Shown here: piece after piece, positions 13,247 to 21,046 of the stretch
Layout: every line of letters starts with the position of its first letter
Position numbering within the stretch: position 1 is the first letter of the stretch
Assembly: GCA_035690495.1 (NCBI GenBank)
Contig: DASSKK010000078.1
Location: 1 to 29,354 of the forward strand
Length of the DNA stretch: 29,354 bases
From: DASSKK01 sp035690495
GTDB lineage: Bacteria > Actinomycetota > Actinomycetes > Propionibacteriales > Nocardioidaceae
Reading direction: 5' to 3'
The notes under the pieces: generated by a model
Databases searched by the model: none
What the model saw: the letters and a program-made list of their open reading frames with translations, nothing else
Told to the model about the DNA's origin: nothing
Made by a program: the position numbers and the translations under genes

Positions 13247-14061
13247 CGGACCGCCCAGGACGCCGCCTGCGCGAACTGGTGCACCGACTCCAGCTCGGGC
13301 CCGAGGAAACGCCGGCCGATCCGGGCGAAGTCCTCCGGCAGGCCGGTCGTCAGGAACCTGTGGGTCGGAGGGGGCAGTGCCGGGTCGCGCTCGAGGCCGA
13401 GTCGCACCAAGAGGCTGTAGACGTCCTTGGCGGTCTCCTCCGCGCTGGAGACCAGAGTCACCTGGTCACCCATCACGAACGCGATGACACCGGTGAGCAG
13501 CGGGTAGTGGGTGCATCCGAGGATCAGCGTGTCGACACCGTCGGCGGTCAGCGGGTCGAGGTACTCGTGGGCGACGGCCAGCAGCTCGGGTCCGCTGGTG
13601 GTCCCGGCCTCGACGAAGTCCACGAACCGCGGGCACGCCCGGGTGGAGAGCTCGACGTGGGGCGCGGCGGTGAACGCGTCCTCGTAGGCCATCGACTCGG
13701 CGGTCGCGCGGGTGCAGATCACGCCGATCCGGCCGCTGCGGCTTGCGGCGACGGCGCGCCTGGTGGCGGGGTGGATCACCTCCACGACCGGCACCGGGTA
13801 GCGCTCGCGGGCGTCGCGGAGCACCGCCGCGCTGGCGGAGTTGCAGGCGATCACCAGTGCCTTGACACCCTGGTCGACCAGGTGGTCGAGGCACTCCAGG
13901 GCGTACTCGCGAACGTCGGCGATCGGCTGCGGCCCGTAGGGCTGGCGGGCGGTGTCGCCGAGGTAGAGCACCGGCTCGTGCGGCAGCTGGTCGAGCACCG
14001 CCCGAGCCACGGTGAGTCCACCGAAGCCGGAGTCGAAGATGCCGATCGGCGCGTCTGCCAC
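13243..14061 (-). CDS. murI: Glutamate racemase
   Basis: 272 aa, starting at ATG 14061. It converts L- to D-glutamate for peptidoglycan. Signatures include IGIFDSGFGGLTVARAV (Asp10, Ser11), YLGDTARQPYG, the first catalytic Cys73 in IACNSAS, EVIHPA, and the second catalytic Cys183 with His185 in LGCTHYPLL. Both cysteines needed for the two-base mechanism are present. It overlaps the MBL gene by 4 bp and heads the murI-MBL-rph-rdgB-nucleosidase run. The 123-bp gap to the divergent lipoprotein gene must hold its promoter; I see no clear boxes there. Confidence 0.96.
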   Translation of the reverse strand: MADAPIGIFDSGFGGLTVARAVLDQLPHEPVLYLGDTARQPYGPQPIADVREYALECLDHLVDQGVKALVIACNSASAAVLRDARERYPVPVVEVIHPATRRAVAASRSGRIGVICTRATAESMAYEDAFTAAPHVELSTRACPRFVDFVEAGTTSGPELLAVAHEYLDPLTADGVDTLILGCTHYPLLTGVIAFVMGDQVTLVSSAEETAKDVYSLLVRLGLERDPALPPPTHRFLTTGLPEDFARIGRRFLGPELESVHQFAQAASWAVR

Positions 14062-14184
14062 CGGACCAGGCTAGTGGCTGCACGGCGCCGATCGGGGCGT
14101 GAGCGACGCACATCACGTCGCGGGTCCGTGACGATCCGGTTACACCTCTCGCGCTTGCTTGGGCTGCGTTGTCAGGATGTGCCT

Positions 14185-15726
14185 GTGCGCAGCAACCATC
14201 GCTCCGGTCCCTTCCGGGTCGCTCTGGGCCTTCTCACCGCCTCGGCGGTGCTGGCCGGCTGCGAGACAGCGGTGGCGCCGGGGAACGCGGCCGGAGGCGA
14301 CCGCGCGGCGATGCGCGCCGCGCAGCGTGCCGCCGCGCACGCTCCCTGGCCGGGCAGCCGGCTCGCGCCACGCTCGGCACGGCACTGGACCAACCCCGTC
14401 AACACCAACGCCGGCATCCACAAGATCAAGCACGTCGTGATGATCATGCAGGAGAACCGGTCCTTCGACGAGTACTTCGGCCGGTTCCCCGGCGCCGACG
14501 GCTTCCCGATGCGGCACGGCCAGAGCGTGGCCTGCCTGCCGGTGGGACACGGGCAGCCCTGTCATCATCTGTTCGCGGACCACCATGACGTCAACGGCGG
14601 CGGCCCGCACGGCAGCCTGGCTTTCAAGGGCGACTACGACCACGGCCGGATGGACGGCTTCCTCCGGGAGGCCCGAGCAGCGCTGAACTCCTGCGCTGAC
14701 CCGGACAACCCCGCCTGCGCGCACGGCAACGGCAACGACGTGCTCGGCTACCACACCCGCAGCGACATCCCGAACTACTGGGCCTACGCCGAGCACTTCG
14801 TGCTGCAGGACCACATGTTCGAGCCGATCGGCACCTGGAGCCTGCCCGAGCACCTGTGGCAGGTCTCGGAGTGGGCGGCGCACTGCACCAGCCGCGACCC
14901 GATGAGCTGCACCAACCTCGACCGCGACATCGGCGCGCGGCCGCTGGACGGCTACATCGGCGACGGCACCTACCCGCTCGACGACAAGCCGCTCTACGCG
15001 TGGACGGACCTGACCTACCTGTTGCACGAGAACGGCGTGAGCTGGGGCTACTACGTCAAGCCCGGCGTGGAGCCGGACTGCCGCAACGACGAGGCGGTGA
15101 CCTGCCGCCACATCCAGCAGCGGGTCGCCACCCCGGGAATCTGGAATCCGCTGCCGAACTTCGTCACTGTCCGCGAGGACCACCAGCTGAAGAACATCCA
15201 ACCCACCCGGAACTTCCTGCACCAGGCCCGGCGTGGCCGGCTGCCCGCGGTCAGCTGGGTGATCCCGTCCGGCGCGGTCAGCGAGCACCCGCCAAGCAGA
15301 GTGAGCGCCGGCCAGTCCTACGTGACCCGGCTGATCAACGACGTCATGCGCGGCCCGGACTGGAAGTCCACCGCGATCTTCCTGGCTTGGGACGACTGGG
15401 GCGGCTTCTACGACCACGTCGCACCGCCGCACGTGGACGCGAACGGCTTCGGGTTCCGGGTGCCGGCGATGGTGATCAGCCCGTACGCGCGGCGCGGGTA
15501 CGTCGACCACCAGACGCTCTCGTTCGACGCCTACATCAAGTTCATCGAGGACGACTTCCTGCACGGCCAGCGGCTGGACCCGGCCACCGACGGACGGCCG
15601 GACCGGCGCCCCGACGTCCGCGAGAACAACCCGATGCTCGGCGACCTGACCTACGACTTCGACTTCACCCAGCCGCCGCGCCGGCCGCTACTGCTCCCCG
15701 TGCACCCGCACACGACGCTGCGTTGA
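14185..15726 (+). CDS. Lipoprotein of the phosphoesterase (phospholipase C / acid phosphatase AcpA) family
   Basis: 513 aa from GTG 14185, with TCAGGA 7 nt upstream; GTG 14179 is a poorer alternative because it is too close. A lipoprotein signal, VALGLLTASAVLAGC, puts the lipidated Cys at 26, so the mature enzyme is anchored outside the cell. The family hallmark KIKHVVMIMQENRSFDEYFG spans residues 80-99, with Glu90/Asn91 as metal and catalytic residues. SWVIPSGAVSEHPP and WDDWGGFYDHVAPP supply the second metal cluster. Such enzymes hydrolyse phospholipids or phosphomonoesters. Ten or more scattered Cys (for example CLPVGHGQPC, CADPDNPAC) suggest disulfides. It faces plsC tail to tail. Confidence 0.9.
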   Translation: MRSNHRSGPFRVALGLLTASAVLAGCETAVAPGNAAGGDRAAMRAAQRAAAHAPWPGSRLAPRSARHWTNPVNTNAGIHKIKHVVMIMQENRSFDEYFGRFPGADGFPMRHGQSVACLPVGHGQPCHHLFADHHDVNGGGPHGSLAFKGDYDHGRMDGFLREARAALNSCADPDNPACAHGNGNDVLGYHTRSDIPNYWAYAEHFVLQDHMFEPIGTWSLPEHLWQVSEWAAHCTSRDPMSCTNLDRDIGARPLDGYIGDGTYPLDDKPLYAWTDLTYLLHENGVSWGYYVKPGVEPDCRNDEAVTCRHIQQRVATPGIWNPLPNFVTVREDHQLKNIQPTRNFLHQARRGRLPAVSWVIPSGAVSEHPPSRVSAGQSYVTRLINDVMRGPDWKSTAIFLAWDDWGGFYDHVAPPHVDANGFGFRVPAMVISPYARRGYVDHQTLSFDAYIKFIEDDFLHGQRLDPATDGRPDRRPDVRENNPMLGDLTYDFDFTQPPRRPLLLPVHPHTTLR

Positions 15727-15766
15727 CGGGACGGGCCGGCTCCGACCGGGTCGCCCTTCCTCAAGC

Positions 15767-16438
15767 TCAGTCGATGGTCTGCGGCCGGTCGTTGTAGGAG
15801 TCGGCGCGCGGCTGGCCGGACAGCCCGGCGATCGCGTCCATGATCCGGTCGGTGACCTCCCGGCGGGCCCGACCGGCCGGCACCCCGTCGTACTCCCCGG
15901 CGAACCGCATCGGAGCGCCGAACCGCACCTCGACGTGTGCGAGGCGCCACCGGTGCGATCCGACCGGCTGAAGGTTCTGCGTGCCGCGCATTCCCACCGG
16001 CACGACGGGCGCGCCGGAGGTCAGCGCCAGGTGCGCGACACCGGTGCGGCCGCGATAGAGCCTCCCGTCGCGCGAGCGGGTGCCCTCGGGGTAGATGCCG
16101 AACGCCTCACCGCGGCCGAGCACCTCCAGAGCGATGTCGAGCGAGGCGAGGGCCGACTTCGTGTCGTCGCGGTCGACGGGGATCATCCCCAGCGCGGTGA
16201 ACCACGCGCGCTGGGCGGCCCCCTTCAGCCCGGTGCCGGTGAAGTAGGACTCCTTGGCCAGGAACACCACCCGGCGTGGCGCGACGATCGGGATGACCAG
16301 GCTGTCCACGAACGACAGGTGGTTGCTGGCCACGATCACCGGTCCGTTGGGCGGCACATGCTCGACGCCCTCGATCAGTGGACGCCACACCGCCCTGGCC
16401 ACCGGCGGCACCGTGGCATGCATGACCTGGTAGAGCAC
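15767..16438 (-). CDS. plsC: 1-acyl-sn-glycerol-3-phosphate acyltransferase (PlsC-like)
   Basis: 223 aa, starting at GTG 16438 (ATG 16423 is the next in frame). It acylates lysophosphatidic acid to phosphatidic acid at the membrane. The acyltransferase block I NHLSFVD has His40 and Asp45. Block III is YPEGTRSRDG (117-126), and VPVGMRGTQNL is block IV. Hydrophobic N-terminal and VVFLAKES segments fit membrane association. It lies 69 bp downstream of prs on the same strand, separated by a 22-bp tandem duplication. Actinobacteria have several such paralogues, so the exact acceptor is not certain. Confidence 0.9.
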   Translation of the reverse strand: MLYQVMHATVPPVARAVWRPLIEGVEHVPPNGPVIVASNHLSFVDSLVIPIVAPRRVVFLAKESYFTGTGLKGAAQRAWFTALGMIPVDRDDTKSALASLDIALEVLGRGEAFGIYPEGTRSRDGRLYRGRTGVAHLALTSGAPVVPVGMRGTQNLQPVGSHRWRLAHVEVRFGAPMRFAGEYDGVPAGRARREVTDRIMDAIAGLSGQPRADSYNDRPQTID

Positions 16439-16456
16439 GCACCAACAATCCCATGC

Positions 16457-16500
16457 CCCGTTGAGATGGGCCCCGTTGCCCGTTGAGATGGGCCCCGTTG
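16457..16500. repeat. 22-bp tandem duplication between prs and plsC
   Basis: Two perfect 22-bp units at 16457-16478 and 16479-16500, each containing CCCGTTGAGATGGGCCCCGT. The block fills most of the 69-bp gap and lies directly upstream of the plsC GTG, so it would be in the plsC leader. Confidence 0.9.
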
Positions 16501-16507
16501 CGTGAGG

Positions 16508-17485
16508 TCAGAAGGGCAGCTTGGGCTGAGGCGGGCCGAGGGTGGGGTCGACGCCGTCGAACAGCGAGCTCACCGACTCCCCGGCGTGCACCCGGGAGAT
16601 CGCCTCCGCGAAGAGCTCGGCGACCGACCGCACCTGCAGTTCCGGCCAGTCGGGAGGACCGGGCACCGTGTCTGTGGTGACGACCTCGTCGACCATCGGG
16701 TGGTCGCGCAGCCGCTGGACCGCTTTGCCGACGAACAGGCCGTGGGTGCACGCCACGGACGCGCCGGTGCAGCCGAGGTCCTCGAGCTTGTCGAGCAGCT
16801 CCAGGATCGACCCGCCGGTGGCGATCTCGTCGTCGAGGATCAGCGCTCGCTTGCCGGCGACGTCGCCGACGATCGCGTCGATCACCACCTGGTCGTCGGC
16901 GATCCGCTGCTTGCTGCCGGCCGCGACCGGCAGGCCGAGCAGCCGGGAGAACTGGGTCGCCGACTTCGCGTTCCCGAGGTCCGGGGAGACGACGACGGTA
17001 TCGGTGAGGTCGCCCTCCCGGAAGTGCTCGGCCAGCACGCCGAGGGCGGTGAGGTGGTCGACGGGCACCGAGAAGAAGCCGTGCACCTGCGGCGCGTGCA
17101 GAGTCATCGTGAGCACCCTGTGCACGCCGGCGGTCGCCAGCATGTCGGCGACCAGCCGTCCGCCGAGCGACAGCCGGGAGGCGTCCTTCTTGTCCGAACG
17201 GGCATAGGCGTAGAAGGGGATCACCGCGGTGATCTGCGCCGCCGAGGCGCCCTTGGCAGCGTCGATCATCAGCAGCAGCTCCATCAGGTGCTCCTGCGTG
17301 GGCGGGACCAGCGGCTGGACGATGTAGACGTCGCGCTGGCGGCAGTTGGTCTGCAGCTGCGCCTGCAGGCAGTCGTTGCTGAAACGCGTGATCTCGACGG
17401 CCGAGAGGCGTACGCCGAGCGCGTCACAGATCGACGTGGCAAGGGGACGATGGGCACTGCCGCTGAACACGACGATCTCGCGCAC
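16508..17485 (-). CDS. prs: Ribose-phosphate pyrophosphokinase, variant paralogue
   Basis: 325 aa, starting at GTG 17485, with GGAG 5 nt before it. It makes PRPP from ribose 5-phosphate and ATP. The family pattern is clear: VVFSGSAHRPLA, ITRFSNDCLQAQLQTNCRQRDVYIVQPL, the ATP-site YARSDKKD, TLHAPQVHGFF with His130, VVSPDLG with Asp169, the flexible loop SKQR (canonical KRR), and the PRPP loop LILDDEIATGGSI. Two PRPP-loop acidic residues (Asp218, Asp219) remain, but the third is Ala222 instead of the usual Asp of DDxxDTGGT. It is therefore probably a second, divergent Prs. It stands behind its own likely promoter at 17538-17566. Confidence 0.9.
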   Translation of the reverse strand: MREIVVFSGSAHRPLATSICDALGVRLSAVEITRFSNDCLQAQLQTNCRQRDVYIVQPLVPPTQEHLMELLLMIDAAKGASAAQITAVIPFYAYARSDKKDASRLSLGGRLVADMLATAGVHRVLTMTLHAPQVHGFFSVPVDHLTALGVLAEHFREGDLTDTVVVSPDLGNAKSATQFSRLLGLPVAAGSKQRIADDQVVIDAIVGDVAGKRALILDDEIATGGSILELLDKLEDLGCTGASVACTHGLFVGKAVQRLRDHPMVDEVVTTDTVPGPPDWPELQVRSVAELFAEAISRVHAGESVSSLFDGVDPTLGPPQPKLPF

Positions 17486-17537
17486 CTGGGCTCCACGGGG
17501 TCACGGCGGGATGGGGTCGGCGGGGAAGAACAGGCTC

Positions 17538-17566
17538 AGACTAACCCCGAGACACGCCCGGCGTCA
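17538..17566 (-). promoter_or_regulatory. Candidate sigma-70 promoter of prs
   Basis: On the minus strand TGACGC (17566-17561), a 17-nt spacer and TAGTCT (17543-17538) form -35 and -10 boxes in the 107-bp cysM-prs gap. The predicted leader is about 45 nt. Spacing is ideal; the -35 match is moderate. Confidence 0.45.
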
Positions 17567-17592
17567 TCGAGGCAGCAGACGGGACGGCTCGA

Positions 17593-18540
17593 TCAGGCCC
17601 AGAGCTGGCCCTCGAGGCGCTCCTCGGCCTCGTCGACGGTGCCCTCGTAGGCGCCGGTGGAGAGGTACTTCCAGCCGCCGTCGGCGACCACGAACACGAT
17701 GTCGGCTCGCTCCCCCGCCGTCACCGCGGCGGCCGCCTGGCCGAGTGCGGCGTGCAGGATCGCCCCGGTCGAGATGCCGGCGAAGATCCCCTCGGCGTCG
17801 AGCAGCTCCCGGACCCGGCGTACGGCGTCTCGCGGGCCGACCGAGAACCTGGAGTCGACCAGCGTTTCGTCGTACAGCTCGGGGACGAAGCCCTCGTCGA
17901 GGTTGCGCAGCCCGTAGACGAGCTCGCCGTAGCGGGGCTCGGCGGCCACGATCCGCACCTCGGGCTTGTTCTCGCGGAAGAACCGGCCGGCGCCCATCAG
18001 CGTGCCGGTGGTGCCGAGCCCGGCGACGAAGTGGGTCACGGTCGGCAGGTCCGCCAGGACCTCCGGGGCGGTTCCCTCGTAGTGCGCGAGGGCGTTCGCG
18101 GGGTTGCCGTACTGGTAGAGCATCACCCAGTCCGGGTGCTCGGCGGCAACCTGCTTGGCGACCCGCACCGCCTGGTTGGAGCCGCCCTGAGCCGGGGACG
18201 AGACGGTCTCGGCACCCCACATGGCGAGCAGCTGCTTGCGCTCGGCGGAGGTGTTCTCCGGCATCACGCAGACCAGCCGGTAGCCCTTGAGTCTCGCGGC
18301 CATCGCCAGCGAGATTCCGGTGTTGCCCGACGTGGGCTCCAAGATCGTGCAACCCGGGCGCAGCGTGCCGTCCTTCTCGGCGACCTCGATCATCTTCAGC
18401 GCGGCGCGGTCCTTGACCGAGCCGGTCGGGTTCTGGTCCTCGAGCTTCGCCCACAGGCGCACGTCCGGGCTCGGGGACAGGTGTGGCAGGCCGACCAGCG
18501 GCGTACCCCCGACGGAGTCGAGCAGCGAGTCGTAGCGCAT
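17593..18540 (-). CDS. cysM: CysM-type cysteine synthase (PLP enzyme using CysO thiocarboxylate)
   Basis: 315 aa, starting at ATG 18540. It is a fold-type II PLP enzyme. The PLP lysine is Lys43 in NPTGSVKDRAA, the phosphate/substrate loop is PTSGNTG (69-75), and VAGLGTTGTLMG is the PLP-phosphate Gly/Thr loop. The gene lies 17 bp behind cysO, which lies directly behind mec. In M. tuberculosis this trio makes cysteine from O-phosphoserine with the C-terminal thiocarboxylate of CysO as sulfur donor. The context therefore points to CysM rather than the sulfide-using CysK. The product lacks the long C-terminal domain of cystathionine beta-synthase. Confidence 0.94.
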   Translation of the reverse strand: MRYDSLLDSVGGTPLVGLPHLSPSPDVRLWAKLEDQNPTGSVKDRAALKMIEVAEKDGTLRPGCTILEPTSGNTGISLAMAARLKGYRLVCVMPENTSAERKQLLAMWGAETVSSPAQGGSNQAVRVAKQVAAEHPDWVMLYQYGNPANALAHYEGTAPEVLADLPTVTHFVAGLGTTGTLMGAGRFFRENKPEVRIVAAEPRYGELVYGLRNLDEGFVPELYDETLVDSRFSVGPRDAVRRVRELLDAEGIFAGISTGAILHAALGQAAAAVTAGERADIVFVVADGGWKYLSTGAYEGTVDEAEERLEGQLWA

Positions 18541-18557
18541 CCGAAGGCGGGTTCGAC

Positions 18558-18842
18558 TCAGCCGCCGGCGACGGCCGGCAGCACGACGACCTGGTCGCCG
18601 TCGCTGACCGACGTACCGAGGCCACCGGTGAACCTGACGTCCTCGTCGTTGACGTAGACGTTGATGAACCGGCGCAGGACCGGGGATCCTTCTTCCCGGT
18701 CCAACAGGCGCTCCTTGATGCCCGGGTGGTTGCCCTCGAGGTGCTCGATCACCTCCGACAACGTGGCGCCCTCGCCGGCGACGGACTTCTCTCCGTCGGT
18801 GTAGGTGCGCAGGATCGTGGGGATGCGGACCTCGACTGCCAT
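18558..18842 (-). CDS. cysO: CysO sulfur-carrier protein (MoaD/ThiS fold)
   Basis: 94 aa, starting at ATG 18842, which shares one base with the mec stop (TGATG). It is a ubiquitin-like beta-grasp protein ending in the Gly-Gly tail AVAGG that is converted to a thiocarboxylate and loaded with cysteine by CysM. IPTILRTYTDG, SEVIEHLEGNHPGI and NVYVNDEDVRF are typical MoaD-family segments. Its length and neighbours match the mycobacterial CysO. Confidence 0.95.
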   Translation of the reverse strand: MAVEVRIPTILRTYTDGEKSVAGEGATLSEVIEHLEGNHPGIKERLLDREEGSPVLRRFINVYVNDEDVRFTGGLGTSVSDGDQVVVLPAVAGG

Positions 18843-19294
18843 CAGTGCGTACTCCTTGCGGCTGGCTCGGGGAGCTCGGGGACGACCGTGACCTCTTCCT
18901 CGGTCACCTCGCCGTCGACGATTCTGTAAGACCTGAACTCCACAGGGCCCTCACTATTCCCGTGTTCGCGTGTGCTGACCAGCACATAGTGGGCACCCGG
19001 CTCCATCGCCAGGCTGATGTCGGTGCGGCTCGGATAGGCCTCGGTCGCGGTGTGGGAGTGGTAGACGACGATCGGCTCCTCGTCGCGACCGTCCATCTGC
19101 TTGTAGAGCTCCAGCAGATCGGTGGGGTCGAACTCGTAGAAGGTCGGCGACCGCGCGGCATTGACCATCGCCACGAACCGCTCCGGGCGGTCCGACCCAG
19201 CCGGTCCGGCAACGACCCCGCATGCCTCGTCGGGATGGTCGGCCTTGGCGTGGGCGACGATCGCGTCCCGCGTGGCCTGGTCGATCGTGAGCAC
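18842..19294 (-). CDS. mec: Mec-type JAMM/MPN metallopeptidase
   Basis: 150 aa, starting at GTG 19294. It is a zinc peptidase that cuts the new cysteine from the C-terminus of CysO. The JAMM motif is complete: Glu23 in PDEACG, then YHSHTATEAYPSRTD with His79, His81, Ser89 and Asp92. The protein is a single Mov34/MPN domain. TAGGCT at 19301-19306 (minus strand) could be a -10 box only 6 nt before the GTG, which would give a leaderless mRNA; no good -35 is seen. It heads the mec-cysO-cysM unit and diverges from the amidase gene. Confidence 0.94.
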   Translation of the reverse strand: MLTIDQATRDAIVAHAKADHPDEACGVVAGPAGSDRPERFVAMVNAARSPTFYEFDPTDLLELYKQMDGRDEEPIVVYHSHTATEAYPSRTDISLAMEPGAHYVLVSTREHGNSEGPVEFRSYRIVDGEVTEEEVTVVPELPEPAARSTH

Positions 19295-19314
19295 CCACCG
19301 AGCCTACCCAGCCC

Positions 19315-19353
19315 GCCGACCCGCGCCCTGTGCGGTGCCGACCCGCGCCCTGT
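19315..19353. repeat. 17-bp direct repeat in mec / amidase divergent gap
   Basis: GCCGACCCGCGCCCTGT occurs at 19315-19331 and again at 19337-19353 (period 22). It lies in the 88-bp region that must hold the promoters of both divergent genes. Confidence 0.8.
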
Positions 19354-19382
19354 CGGTGAGCCGCCCATGGCAGGATCACCGC

Positions 19383-20801
19383 GTGAGCGTGTCGACGGTT
19401 GCCGGCTCCGAGCAGGAGCTGGACGCATTGCTTTCGCGCATCGACGAGGTCGACGACCGGATAGCCTGCGTGTGCACGCCGAACCCGGCCGCACGCGAGC
19501 GGGCACGCGCGCTGGACGCCGAGCGGTCGGCCGGCCGGCTTCGCGGCCCGCTGCACGGGCGACCGGTGCTGGTCAAGGACAACATCGACACCGCCGACCT
19601 GATCACCACGGCGGGCTCGCTCGCCCTGGCCGGACAACCCGCTCCGGATCGCGACGCAACCCTGGTCGACCGGCTGCACGACGCCGGGATGGTGATTCTC
19701 GGGAAGGCCAACCTCAGCGAGTGGGCGAACATCCGCGACGGTGCGTCCACCTCGGGCTGGAGCGCCTATGGCGGCCTGACCCGCAATCCCTACGGGCTCA
19801 ACCGGTCGGCGGGAGGGTCGAGCTCGGGCAGCGGCGCTGCGGTCGCCGCCCGGCTGACTCCGTTCTCGATCGGCACCGAGACCGACGGCTCGATCACCTC
19901 CCCTGCGGCCTTCAACGGATGCGTGGGCTTCAAGCCGACCGTCGGCCTCGTCCCGACGGAGGGCGTCGTGCCGGTGGCCCGTTCGCAGGACTCCCCAGGG
20001 CCGTTCGCGCTCACCGTCGCAGACACGGCCGCGCTGCTCGACGTGCTCGCCGGCAACGGCGCCCAGCTCGCCTCGCACGCCGTACCCGGCCGGCTGGAGG
20101 GAAAGCGGATCGGAGTTCCGCGCAGGGACTACTGGGGCTACAGCGCGCATGCGGACGCGGCAGCCGAGCGGGCGGTGACGCTGCTGGCCGCCCAGGGCGC
20201 CACGATCGTCGACAACACCGACCTCGACGCGCTGAGCGACTTCGCGGGGGAGGACGAGCTCACCGTGATCCTCGCCGAGCTCCGCTCCGGGCTCGCGCGC
20301 TACCTGACCACCAGGTCCGGCGACGGACCGCGCACCCTGGAGGAGGTCGTGGGGTTCAACGAGGCCCACGCCAGCGAGGAGATGCGGCACTTCGGCCAGT
20401 CGCTGTTCGAGCGGTCGCTGGCCGGGCCGTCCGACACCAGCAGCGAGTACGCCGAGGCGCGGGCTCGCTGCCTGAAGGCCGCCCGCGACGACGGCATCGA
20501 CGCGGTCCTGCGGACGCACGACCTCGACGCGCTGGTGACCCCGTCGTACGCACCGGCCTGCCCGATCGACCTCGTCAACCCCGAAGCGCACTCCGGGTCG
20601 TGCACCTCACCGACCGCGATCGCCGGCTACCCGCTGCTGACTGTGCCGAGCGGCCTGGCCGCCGGGCTGCCGGTGGCCGTGTCGTTCTGGGGAACGGCGC
20701 ACAGCGAGGCCACCCTGCTCGAGATCGGCGCCGGCTACGAGGCCGCACGCGACCGCGACGCCGGCCCGCTCCCCGCGCCGACCTTCCCCGACTTCGTGTG
20801 A
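19383..20801 (+). CDS. Amidase-signature family hydrolase
   Basis: 472 aa from GTG 19383, with CAGGAT about 7 nt upstream. It is a cytoplasmic amide hydrolase with a Ser-cisSer-Lys triad: Lys65 in GRPVLVKDNID, the Gly/Ser-rich loop SAGGSSSGSGAAVAA (142-156), and the nucleophile Ser170 in TETDGSITSPAAFNG. FKPTVGLVPTEGVVPVARSQDSPGPF is the standard core continuation, split here over residues about 183-210. The C-terminal half is typical for peptide or acyl amidases rather than GatA, because no GatB/C genes are near. The substrate is unknown. It ends 3 bp from the convergent 72-aa gene. Confidence 0.93.
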   Translation: MSVSTVAGSEQELDALLSRIDEVDDRIACVCTPNPAARERARALDAERSAGRLRGPLHGRPVLVKDNIDTADLITTAGSLALAGQPAPDRDATLVDRLHDAGMVILGKANLSEWANIRDGASTSGWSAYGGLTRNPYGLNRSAGGSSSGSGAAVAARLTPFSIGTETDGSITSPAAFNGCVGFKPTVGLVPTEGVVPVARSQDSPGPFALTVADTAALLDVLAGNGAQLASHAVPGRLEGKRIGVPRRDYWGYSAHADAAAERAVTLLAAQGATIVDNTDLDALSDFAGEDELTVILAELRSGLARYLTTRSGDGPRTLEEVVGFNEAHASEEMRHFGQSLFERSLAGPSDTSSEYAEARARCLKAARDDGIDAVLRTHDLDALVTPSYAPACPIDLVNPEAHSGSCTSPTAIAGYPLLTVPSGLAAGLPVAVSFWGTAHSEATLLEIGAGYEAARDRDAGPLPAPTFPDFV

Positions 20802-20804
20802 GCC

Positions 20805-21023
20805 CTAGCTCGCGCGCAAGGAACGGATGCCCAGTCGAGCGAGCACGCCGGCGATCGACAGGTTGACCGCGATCAGTCCGCTGTGAGCGATCCAGTAGCC
20901 GGTCGGCCGGTCCTCGCCGCGGGCATGGGCCTTGGCGAGGTTCTTCGCGAAGGTCGTGTAGCTGGCCAGGTTCCAGGCGGCGACCCCGAGCAGCAGGAGG
21001 GAGTGCTTGCGTTCGAGTCTCAC
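20805..21023 (-). CDS. 72-aa two-helix membrane protein (SCO4848-like)
   Basis: Starts at GTG 21023 with a near-perfect ribosome binding site, GGGAGGA, 7 nt upstream. Longer open frames upstream overlap the hydrolase gene and are rejected. Two hydrophobic helices (about 7-25, LLLLGVAAWNLASYTTFAKN, and 45-66, WIAHSGLIAVNLSIAGVLA) flank a polar AKAHARGEDRPTG loop. The pattern W-N/TFxKN-loop-H-x-xL resembles the small SCO4848 family of actinobacterial membrane proteins; this is recalled similarity only. No function is known. It lies 23 bp downstream of the catabolic operon on the same strand and may be co-transcribed. Confidence 0.7.
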   Translation of the reverse strand: MRLERKHSLLLLGVAAWNLASYTTFAKNLAKAHARGEDRPTGYWIAHSGLIAVNLSIAGVLARLGIRSLRAS

Positions 21024-21030
21024 GGTGCAA

Positions 21031-21037
21031 TCCTCCC
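21031..21037 (-). promoter_or_regulatory. Ribosome binding site fixing the start of the 72-aa protein
   Basis: Minus-strand GGGAGGA, 7 nt before GTG 21023, in the gap after the upstream hydrolase stop. Confidence 0.6.
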
Positions 21038-21046
21038 ACCGCCCGC

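Noticed and set aside
13279..14184. Long N-terminal extension of the phosphoesterase lipoprotein frame
   Set aside because: The extension is antisense to murI. A lipoprotein signal peptide with a lipobox begins right after GTG 14185, which marks the real start.
14062..14184. Promoters of murI and the lipoprotein in their divergent gap
   Set aside because: GGTTACACC and GCTTGCTTGG look suggestive, but no -35/-10 pair with proper spacing could be drawn on either strand.
15727..15766. Bidirectional terminator between the phosphoesterase and plsC
   Set aside because: Only weak GC complementarity and no clear stem or T-tract can be seen in the 40 bp.
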